Positions 17,212 through 24,948 of a stretch of 64,000 bases of DNA are shown in pieces. This DNA comes from Lunatimonas salinarum. GTDB lineage: Bacteria; Bacteroidota; Bacteroidia; Cytophagales; Cyclobacteriaceae. The stretch is from positions 1 through 64,000 of the forward strand of contig NZ_JACVCV010000012.1 of assembly GCF_017811155.1 (NCBI RefSeq). The letters are read 5' to 3'. The notes beneath the pieces are model-generated. The model was not told where the DNA came from and made no database searches. It saw nothing but the letters and a program-made list of their open reading frames with translations. Made by a program: the position numbers and the translations under genes. Numbering within the stretch: position 1 is the first letter of the stretch; every line of letters begins with the position of its first letter.

Positions 17212-17893
17212 TTCATAGATAGATCAAGGCTTACTCAATTTAGATGAAAGGTCTCAAACTCAACGAGGCCAGGACCGAAAAATGCATTGCCATTGTAACT
17301 TGGACTGCTTGGGTAAAAGGGTATTGTCTATTGGAAGGGGATTATTCGGGTTCAAAGCAGTCAACTAGAATACCCGCGCTCAGATGGGAAAGGTTAAGCT
17401 TTCGGTGTCGAATCCAACTGAGTATCCCAAAGGTAGGGCAATGCAAAAATGCGGTCGGAAATCCTGTATAGATTAGGCTATAGTGGCTGGATGCAAAGGG
17501 AACTATCATCGGCTTTGCCCAAAAATAGTGTTGTTGGTTAAATTATTCAACCGACATTCTTGGACAGTTCGAATCGAATGATTCAATCCAGATCAAAAAT
17601 AAGAAGGAGATTTTGCAGTATAAAAGACTGAAATTTATTCTTTTTGTACTCAATAATTTTGAGACCATCTTGTATTTTTTGAAAAATATGCAGAAAGTTA
17701 AGATAACATATTTTTTCGCTAAGATGATGGAGTGTTTCCCAATTTAGTCCATGTAATTTTAGTATCTAATACAAACCTAACCAAATTATTTACCGGACCG
17801 CCTAAGGGGAGCTTAGTAAATCAGACCTCTCAATCGGCAGCGTTACTGCGCTATGTTCCCCAAAACGGGTCGCCACCAAAACATCACAAACAC
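17212..17893. other. Long gene-poor leader before SusC
   Basis: Apart from the inverted repeat, the 680 bases before the SusC start hold no gene that I can support. A 75-codon forward frame at 17244-17471 has no family features, no signal peptide and odd residue content. The last 250 bases become AT-rich, and TAATTTTG at 17654-17661 fits the Bacteroidota -7 element TAnnTTTG, but no TTTG is seen at the right distance upstream. A SusC promoter and long 5' leader are likely here. Confidence 0.4.
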
Positions 17894-20800
17894 ATGAACG
17901 CAACATTTACCCATTTAAAACGATGCGGTATGATTACCAATTTGGTTTTTATGCTGCTACTGTCCGGACTCGCGCCGGAGGCATTCGCACAGCGGCGGGT
18001 TAGCGGATCCGTACAAGATCCTGCTGGCACCCAGCTTCCAGGAGTTACGGTATTGGCCGTAGGGTCTACCGTAGGAACCGTGACCAACATAGATGGTCAA
18101 TTTGACCTGAACGTTCCGGCAGGTGCAGACCGGCTCTCTTTTTCCTTTATTGGGTTTGAGACGCAAACCGTTGAGATCGGATCCCAATCGGTTTTCACGA
18201 TCACCCTCCAAGAGGATTCTAAGAGCCTGGATGAGGTAGTGGTCACCGCCCTGGGAGTGCAGCGGGAGCGAAAGGAACTTGGATACACCGTGCAGGCTTT
18301 GGACGCCGACGACCTTTTGGCCACGCAGGACAACAATTTCCTGAATGCGCTTAGCGGAAAGCTTGCCGGTGTGCAGGTCAGCCAAAGTGGTTCTCAAATT
18401 GGTGCTTCTACCCGGATAGTAATCAGGGGAAATGCCTCCTTTGCTGGTAATCAGCCTTTATTCGTCGTGGATGGCGTGCCAATGGATAACACCAGCAGTA
18501 ACCTGGACGGTGCAGGCGGACGGGATTTTGGCAATGCAATCGCCGATATCGATCCGGAAAACATCGCTTCCCTTACCGTACTTAAGGGCGCCAATGCGGC
18601 GGCATTGTATGGAAACAGGGCAGCAAATGGGGTGATCTTGATTGAAACCAAAAAGGGAACCAAAGGCCGACAGGGGTTGGGTGTAGAGCTGAGTACTTCC
18701 ACGGTGTTTGATCAGCCGGCGTTTTTCATGAACTTTCAAAATGAATACGGTATCGGACAACGCGGTGGAGAATACGATTACGAAAGATACCTACAGAATA
18801 ACCCCGGATCCAATCTATCCTACAACGAATATGCCAAGCAATTCAGTTATAACTATGTCAATGGGATAGGTGGAGGAGTAAATGAAAACGCTACTTCATG
18901 GGGTCCAAGATATGATACAGGGCTTCTTTTGGATCAGTGGATCAAAGGTCCAAATACCCCTTGGGTCTCCAATCCCAATAATATCCAAAACAACTACTTC
19001 CAGACCGGAACCAATCAGGTTACGCAGGTGGCCGTTACCGCAAGTGGCAAGGAAGCCAATGGTCGAGTGGCGTATTCAAACAGAAGTATGCAGGGTATAT
19101 TTTTGAATACCGATCAGACTGTCAATACCTTCAATGCAAATTTCAACTTGAATCCGCATGAAAGGCTGACAGTAGGATCTACCTTTAACTATGTCAATCG
19201 AAAGAGTGATAATATTCCGGAGGTTTCTTATGGTTCCATGACCCGTCTGGCTTGGGGAGCGTTTCGTCATATCCCTTTGGATGAGGTTAGGAAGGTTTAT
19301 GAAGAGCACGTGAACGAAGAGGGTAGCGGCTATAATCGGAATGTGAACAACTTCTTCTATGATTTGGATCAAACCAATTCACTAAATAGGGAGCGATTTT
19401 TCGGAAATATTACAGCAGCCTATGAAATAAACGACTGGTTGATCGCCAATACCATCGTGGGTCTGGACTATTATAACGAAGAAAGAAAATTGATCACCCT
19501 TTCCCGAACCCGAGCAAACATCAATAACCGAAGGGGAGGACAGTTTTCCCAGTGGGATGAAAACAGGCAGGAGTTCAACACGGATATTCGTCTGGATGTT
19601 AACAAGGACTTAACCAGCAAACTCAATTTGATCGGTCTGGTCGGTGGTAACTTCAGGTTAAATAAGTTTAACAGCATGTTTCTGAGCGCACCGGATTTGA
19701 TTGTTCCAGACTTATTTAACATTGCAAACGTGAGGGGTACTCCCGGAGTGGGAATGACCGATTACCGCAAAGAAAACTACAGTATCTATTCCTCGGCTAC
19801 CTTGGGATACGATGGGTATCTGTTCGTAGGTGTGACGGCGCGAAATGATTGGAGTTCTACGTTACCCGCGGCAAATCGCTCGTATTTTTACCCCTCTGCC
19901 AACCTCTCTATCAGTTTGACAGATGCTTTTGACATTGGTTCCAAGAATTTCAATTACATGCAATTCCGAACCAGTTTGGCGCAGGTAGGTGCCGATACGG
20001 AACCTTACCAGCTAATGGGTACCTACAGCACCTCACTGTTCAACAATGTGGCGTTGTTCAACTCTCCGGCCGTGCGTCCTCCGGCAAACCTCCGACCAGA
20101 GATGACCACTTCCTTTGAAATCGGAACAGACTTTAGGTTTTTCAGCGATAGACTTTCGGTAGATGCGACATACTACCGGCAGGTGACAGAGGATATGATC
20201 TTAAATGTTCCCACAGCACGTTCTACTGGATTTGCATCCCAACTGATCAATGCCGCAAAGATCGAGAATACCGGAATAGAGTTGATCCTGAGAGGCCTTG
20301 TGATGCAAAAAGGTGATTTCAGTTGGAATGCTACGGTAAACTGGGCCCGAAATCGTAGTTTGGTGGCTGAGTTATACGAAGGGTTAGAGAACATAACCAT
20401 CGGCCCAGGTTTTGGTGGGGCCCGATTGGTGGGAACACCCGGTCAGCCTTGGGGAGATATCAGCGGTCTACCCTATGTAAGGGACAATGCGGGTAACATC
20501 GTCATTGCGCCGAATGGAACTCCTGCCACTACCAATCAACAAAAGATCTTAGGGAACGTGACACCAAATTGGATCGGTGGATTGAATAATTCCTTCACCT
20601 ACAAAAACTTCGTCTTTGGCGCATTGCTGGACGCTCGTGTGGGGGGAGACTTTTTTAGCGGTACCTACTGGCACTCGTATCCGACCGGCGCATTCGTAAA
20701 CACGGTTCAAAATAACGTGCGTGCTGAAGGTATCGTGGTAGAAGGCGTTAAAGGAGACGGTACGCCAAACGACGTACGAATTTCGGCGCAAGACTATTAC

Positions 20801-21094
20801 AATGGTGCTTGGGTATGGAATAACCACGAGTACTCCATCATTGATGGTTCCTTTTTGAAATTACGCGAGTTGACTTTTGGCTACACGCTAAAAGCTTGGA
20901 AATTCCAAAATATTAATTTCTCCGTGTTTGGTAGAAACCTAGCCATCCTACACCGCAGTGCAAAGGCAAAGGAATTGGGACTGGATCCAGAAGCTGCTGC
21001 CCAGATGGGTGGAGGTGAACGTGGTACCGGATTTGAGAACTTCATGGCGCCTACCACGAGATCATACGGGTTTAACATCAGGCTAAATTTCTGA
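17894..21094 (+). CDS. SusC/RagA-family TonB-linked outer membrane transporter
   Basis: With start ATG 17894 this is a 1066-residue protein. An upstream start at 17732 would add 54 residues with no signal character, whereas from 17894 a signal peptide ends at PEAFAQ. A carboxypeptidase-regulatory-like domain (about 35-110) is followed by the SusC plug with DEVVVTALGVQRERKELGYT, LSGKLAGVQV and PLFVVDGVPMDN, then a 22-strand barrel ending in FNIRLNF with a terminal aromatic. SusC proteins import glycans or peptides bound by a SusD partner using TonB energy. There is no N-terminal secretin/TonB domain of the FecA type, so no anti-sigma coupling is expected. The SusD gene follows after 62 bases. 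Confidence 0.95.
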   Translation: MNATFTHLKRCGMITNLVFMLLLSGLAPEAFAQRRVSGSVQDPAGTQLPGVTVLAVGSTVGTVTNIDGQFDLNVPAGADRLSFSFIGFETQTVEIGSQSVFTITLQEDSKSLDEVVVTALGVQRERKELGYTVQALDADDLLATQDNNFLNALSGKLAGVQVSQSGSQIGASTRIVIRGNASFAGNQPLFVVDGVPMDNTSSNLDGAGGRDFGNAIADIDPENIASLTVLKGANAAALYGNRAANGVILIETKKGTKGRQGLGVELSTSTVFDQPAFFMNFQNEYGIGQRGGEYDYERYLQNNPGSNLSYNEYAKQFSYNYVNGIGGGVNENATSWGPRYDTGLLLDQWIKGPNTPWVSNPNNIQNNYFQTGTNQVTQVAVTASGKEANGRVAYSNRSMQGIFLNTDQTVNTFNANFNLNPHERLTVGSTFNYVNRKSDNIPEVSYGSMTRLAWGAFRHIPLDEVRKVYEEHVNEEGSGYNRNVNNFFYDLDQTNSLNRERFFGNITAAYEINDWLIANTIVGLDYYNEERKLITLSRTRANINNRRGGQFSQWDENRQEFNTDIRLDVNKDLTSKLNLIGLVGGNFRLNKFNSMFLSAPDLIVPDLFNIANVRGTPGVGMTDYRKENYSIYSSATLGYDGYLFVGVTARNDWSSTLPAANRSYFYPSANLSISLTDAFDIGSKNFNYMQFRTSLAQVGADTEPYQLMGTYSTSLFNNVALFNSPAVRPPANLRPEMTTSFEIGTDFRFFSDRLSVDATYYRQVTEDMILNVPTARSTGFASQLINAAKIENTGIELILRGLVMQKGDFSWNATVNWARNRSLVAELYEGLENITIGPGFGGARLVGTPGQPWGDISGLPYVRDNAGNIVIAPNGTPATTNQQKILGNVTPNWIGGLNNSFTYKNFVFGALLDARVGGDFFSGTYWHSYPTGAFVNTVQNNVRAEGIVVEGVKGDGTPNDVRISAQDYYNGAWVWNNHEYSIIDGSFLKLRELTFGYTLKAWKFQNINFSVFGRNLAILHRSAKAKELGLDPEAAAQMGGGERGTGFENFMAPTTRSYGFNIRLNF

Positions 21095-21156
21095 TCTTCG
21101 AATCCTTCGGGATATCAATAAATTAGAAAACGAGCCTTTTAAAAAATGCAAAAATT

Positions 21157-22641
21157 ATGAAAAGTCATACAAACAATATCATTCGAGCGATCCTCTTTTG
21201 CTCCTTATGGATATCAACATCCTGTATGGATAGTTGGACAGAAATGAATATCAATCCTAATCAGCCCTCCGCCGTACCGGCTACCACCATTTTCGGTTCG
21301 GGGATGACCGTCATGGCGGGTCAATTGTTTGGGGAGCGGATCGGTATCTACTATACGGGCACTTGGTCAGGACAGTTGGCCGCTATTGGCGCAGGCGACT
21401 ATGAGTTTCGGGTAGACATCAACAACGGGCAGTGGGATAACCTGTACAGGGCCATGGCATATTTTGCCGATGCCCGTCGCACGGCTTTTCGGGAAGGAAA
21501 TACCAACTTAGCCGCCGTCGCCCTTATCATGCAGGCATTCACTGCCCATCAGGTATCGGATATGTGGGGAGATATCCCCTACACAGAGGCGTTTAGGTTA
21601 CAGGACGAAGACATTCTCAACCCACGCTTCGATACCCATAAGGAATTGTACACGCAAATTCTTGCCGAACTGGAGGAAGCCCAGGCGCAATTGAGTGAAT
21701 CCGGTCCTGCAATCGGTGTAGGCGACTTCCTGTATGCGGGCGACATTATGAAATGGAGAAAATTTGCCAATTCCATTCGGTTGCGCGTTGCCATGCGTAT
21801 GTCTTTGGTAGAACCCGCAGAGGCGGCCCAAGTCTTAGGTCAAATATTTGGCAATCCCTCATCCTTTCCCATATTTGAAACAAATGCCGACAATGCCTAT
21901 TTGAGATGGCCAGGCATTGCAACCAACAACTTGGAGCCTTGGAGGGCGCGATTGGGCGTGCCTACCAATAAGCAGGATCAATACCGAACCAATCACGACT
22001 TGATCCAGCCTATGTCTGATCTGAGCGACCCTCGGCTTCCTGTCTATGCTGATCCCAATCAAAACGGGTTTTTCAATGGTTACCGAATGGGAATAGGACA
22101 GACCGGTTTTCCATTAAATAACAACCAAAACGTTTCCCATATTGGCGATCGATTTGGCTACGATGACAGGGGCTTTTCGCCTTTCATGCATGCTGCACAG
22201 GTCTGGTTTATCCGTGCAGAAGCACTCGAAAGGGGGTTGATTACCGGTGGCTCCGCAAGAGAAGCCTATGAGCAAGGAATTCGGGTTTCCATGCAGGACA
22301 ATGGTATTTCCACCGAAGCAACCAACGCCTATCTACAGGAACCTGAAGTGGCTTGGGGCAGCGGAGCCAGCTCAAACTTGGAAAAAATTCGATTGCAGAA
22401 CTGGATTGGGCTGTTCAAGCAGAGTGTAGAAGCCTGGGCAGAAGTTAGGAGAACGGACGTGCCTCGATTGGAGAATGTCACCAATGACTATGCCATGAGC
22501 CACAACCGGCCTCCATTCAAAATGGCGTATCCTGCCAATGAGATTGCGTTTAACGAAAATTTCCCCATTGATAGGGTGGTTGAAGTTGATATATTCTACG
22601 GTAAACAGCTTTGGTGGGATACCCGGGAGGGTGTCTTTTAA
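21157..22641 (+). CDS. SusD/RagB-family (SusD-like_2) glycan-binding lipoprotein
   Basis: This 494-residue lipoprotein has a lipobox STSC (Cys23). It starts the mature chain with WTEMNINPNQPSAVPATTIF, typical of the SusD/RagB-like_2 group rather than classical SusD. Helical TPR-like parts include AVALIMQAFTAHQVSDMWGDIPYTEA (shown by position about 125-150: a QVSDMWGDIPYTEA core), and the C-terminus ends with the common LWWDT pattern. It would sit on the extracellular face as the lid of the SusC barrel and capture the ligand. SusD-like_2 pairs can serve glycans or peptides. The neighbouring rhamnosidase and sulfatases favour a glycan, by context. Confidence 0.93.
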   Translation: MKSHTNNIIRAILFCSLWISTSCMDSWTEMNINPNQPSAVPATTIFGSGMTVMAGQLFGERIGIYYTGTWSGQLAAIGAGDYEFRVDINNGQWDNLYRAMAYFADARRTAFREGNTNLAAVALIMQAFTAHQVSDMWGDIPYTEAFRLQDEDILNPRFDTHKELYTQILAELEEAQAQLSESGPAIGVGDFLYAGDIMKWRKFANSIRLRVAMRMSLVEPAEAAQVLGQIFGNPSSFPIFETNADNAYLRWPGIATNNLEPWRARLGVPTNKQDQYRTNHDLIQPMSDLSDPRLPVYADPNQNGFFNGYRMGIGQTGFPLNNNQNVSHIGDRFGYDDRGFSPFMHAAQVWFIRAEALERGLITGGSAREAYEQGIRVSMQDNGISTEATNAYLQEPEVAWGSGASSNLEKIRLQNWIGLFKQSVEAWAEVRRTDVPRLENVTNDYAMSHNRPPFKMAYPANEIAFNENFPIDRVVEVDIFYGKQLWWDTREGVF

Positions 22642-22723
22642 TCAGCTAGTGTGATTTATCTCTTTTACGGGTTTTGGGTTAGTCCCAAAGCCCGTATATT
22701 CCTTTATTAAATACCTGAAATTT

Positions 22724-24466
22724 ATGACGTTTGAATTCCCAAGGTACCTGTTGATTTTATTCGCGCTTTTAGTCACGGGATTGTTTTCGGCTGGATGGAA
22801 ACAGTTTTCGGTCAACTCCGCTTCGGCCGATTACGCCGACGTGATCAAGGGGGGAAATGGGTTACACGGTTATATTGGATACCAAACACCCCGACGGCCG
22901 GCAGGCTTTGGTGCGGGGATCGGTTTTTATACGGCGGTATGGCCCTTGGTAGAGAGGCCGTTGGCCGGGTTTCAAATCGGATTGCCGGGTAACTGGATTA
23001 CACCGGACAATCCGGACAATAAAGATATTCCTTGCTGCCCGGAAGGCACCATTGCCCGTACATGGGCCCCGAGGGGGCCTACGTGGGCCAGCGTATTTCA
23101 AACGCAAGAGGGCGGATTGGGGTATTGGCGTGGCAACAGGTACCACTACGGTTCACCTAAATTCAGTATGAATGGAGTGCCGGATTGTTATAACTCGGAG
23201 ATCGCCTCTCCCGGGTGGCCGTTTTTCTACCGAGCAGAGGCTTTGCCGGAAGAACAGCTGGGCATCGCACAGTTGAGTGCCCGGATACTTGTGCCGCCGG
23301 ATGGTATCACCTTTGAAGGGGATCTTCAAGGGAAATTCCTAGGTTATACCCACATGGCGCTTCCGTTAACCGAGGCAAGATCGGGACCACCGGCCACGGG
23401 TGATCACAGTTGGACACTTTTTTTGAATGCAGAGAATTTCAAAGGGCCGGTAGCCTTTTATATACCCGAAATGTGGAGCCGCCTTTCCAAAGACTATCCA
23501 ATTATTGAAGGCATGGGCCTCGATGCCCGTGAGGGCATCATGGGAGGTGGTGGAGCCATGGAAATCAATACCGTCCCTTCCTATGAGTGGACTGCGGAAA
23601 ATGGGGACGTGTATGTTAAAATACCTAGGTTGCAATTTCCGTTAGATGAAAGTGGTCGCTCGGTGCTCGTTCAGGATGTAACCTATTACTCCAAAGATGC
23701 CTTGTTTAATTACCTCCTGGAGTGGAAGAAATCCGGAAAGGCCTATTCAGGTCAGTTCGATGAAGCGCATGCTTGGAAGCCTACACTAAGCCCTAGGCCT
23801 ATCAAACTAGATCAGCGGGACGGAAAGGAAAATGCACAAAAGGAACTGACGAATTTGGAAGGAGTATTCGAGACCATCACCACGGATTCGAATGCTTTCG
23901 GACTTACTTGGAGAGAGAATCCCTATGCGGAAGCAGGGCATTTACCTCAGTATTCTAAGCAACAGGGAGATAAACGCGTTCCTGTTAGGCTGGATGAAGT
24001 GCCGGAAGTATTGGCTAAGATTGAGTTTCCTGGCGCTGAAACCGAAGCCGAATATGTGAACTGGCGCAACGGAAATGAAATCGTAGAAGGAAATTTTATC
24101 ATAGATAAGCAAGCGCCTTATTCCACTCCAAGTACCGGAGGCTGGGTAAATCCGGGCCCCGCTTCGGAGGCTTTTACTGCCTTACTGAAGGATGGGTCCG
24201 TCGTTACTTATAAATGGTATCGATTTGTGGATCAGCCTTCCTTTCAGCATTTGGGTTGGTCTGATGCAGAAAAAAAGCGCCTTCAGGCATTCGTGGAGCA
24301 GTTGCATCGGTATTGGGGAATCGATCAGGATTACATGGCACCGCCGTCTACAGGAAGTCTCGTGGCAATAGACCCAGCACTGATCGTGGCTCCGCCCGCA
24401 GGCATGGAATTTGGCTATGTGCCGATTGTCGTACGTCAGGAAAAGAGATTTCTCAGTGAGCGCTGA
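22724..24466 (+). CDS. Unrecognised secreted protein in the polysaccharide locus (580 aa)
   Basis: I do not recognise this 580-residue protein. The first 25 residues form a hydrophobic signal segment. The mature part is rich in Gly, Pro, Trp and aromatic residues and lacks further membrane helices, so it should be a soluble or surface protein. Notable stretches are a Cys pair in DIPCCPEGTIARTW, a third Cys in GVPDCYNSE, the pattern GDHSWTLFLNAENFKGPVAFYIPEMW, and a glycine run MGGGGAMEI. A Trp- and Tyr-rich C-terminal helix region (FVEQLHRYWGIDQDYMAP) closes it. It lies 82 bases after SusD and shares its orientation, so it is a strong candidate for a new glycan-active enzyme or binding protein. 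No catalytic motif is assigned. Confidence 0.8.
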   Translation: MTFEFPRYLLILFALLVTGLFSAGWKQFSVNSASADYADVIKGGNGLHGYIGYQTPRRPAGFGAGIGFYTAVWPLVERPLAGFQIGLPGNWITPDNPDNKDIPCCPEGTIARTWAPRGPTWASVFQTQEGGLGYWRGNRYHYGSPKFSMNGVPDCYNSEIASPGWPFFYRAEALPEEQLGIAQLSARILVPPDGITFEGDLQGKFLGYTHMALPLTEARSGPPATGDHSWTLFLNAENFKGPVAFYIPEMWSRLSKDYPIIEGMGLDAREGIMGGGGAMEINTVPSYEWTAENGDVYVKIPRLQFPLDESGRSVLVQDVTYYSKDALFNYLLEWKKSGKAYSGQFDEAHAWKPTLSPRPIKLDQRDGKENAQKELTNLEGVFETITTDSNAFGLTWRENPYAEAGHLPQYSKQQGDKRVPVRLDEVPEVLAKIEFPGAETEAEYVNWRNGNEIVEGNFIIDKQAPYSTPSTGGWVNPGPASEAFTALLKDGSVVTYKWYRFVDQPSFQHLGWSDAEKKRLQAFVEQLHRYWGIDQDYMAPPSTGSLVAIDPALIVAPPAGMEFGYVPIVVRQEKRFLSER

Positions 24467-24476
24467 AATTTCCAAA

Positions 24477-24917
24477 CCAGCGACAGAAAGGTATGCTACT
24501 GGGTATAAAGCAGCTGCGACTGTTTGCGCTCTAGCTAGGGCAGTACTCTTTACGGGAGGGAACCCTTATCGCGGTGGATTTTACGATAATATCGGGTTTT
24601 TTGGTGCCACGTTACAGCGAGACGAAGTAACCTTACCAAAGCTTCTAAAGGAAGGCGGATACGAAATCGCGTTCTTTGGCAAGTGGCACCAATCCCGATT
24701 AGATTCAGAGCTGTCGGTAAATAAAGTTGGATTTGGTTACTCGTTGGCTACCAAGGTTGATGCCTTTGGGACGGAACCTAGGAAGCCGGAGAAATTTATC
24801 CGCAATGATCAGCCGACTGTAGCCCTCGAAGGCTGGAACATTGATGTCATTTATGGTTGGATATTCGAGAGGAGGGTCCTTGTTGGGGTAGATTGTCGGA
24901 TTTATAGACTAATTTAA
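24477..24917 (+). pseudogene. Sulfatase remnant (fifth S1 sulfatase, broken)
   Basis: The forward frame here encodes only a middle piece of an S1 sulfatase. AAATVCALARAVLFTGGNP matches the formylglycine region with CALAR in place of CxPxR, LLKEGGYEIAFFGKWH matches the next conserved helix, and EGWNIDVIYGWIFER the following domain. The first 60 or so residues, including the first metal motif, are missing, as are about 300 C-terminal residues with the second metal site. The Pro-to-Leu and Ser-to-Ala changes in the motif add to the picture of decay. The frame overlaps the end of the preceding gene only by a non-homologous extension, so I place the start just after that stop. It is most likely non-functional. 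Confidence 0.75.
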
Positions 24918-24948
24918 CGGTACGAAAATAAAGTGTATTAAATTTATA

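Noticed and set aside
17244-17471. 75-codon frame before SusC
   Set aside because: It has no family features, an unusual mix of residues and no sign of translation.
17654-17661. Bacteroidota -7 promoter element TAATTTTG before SusC
   Set aside because: No TTTG element lies at the usual distance upstream, so it was not listed as a promoter.
17732-17893. In-frame N-terminal extension of the SusC gene
   Set aside because: The 54 residues have no signal character, whereas a clear signal peptide starts at 17894.
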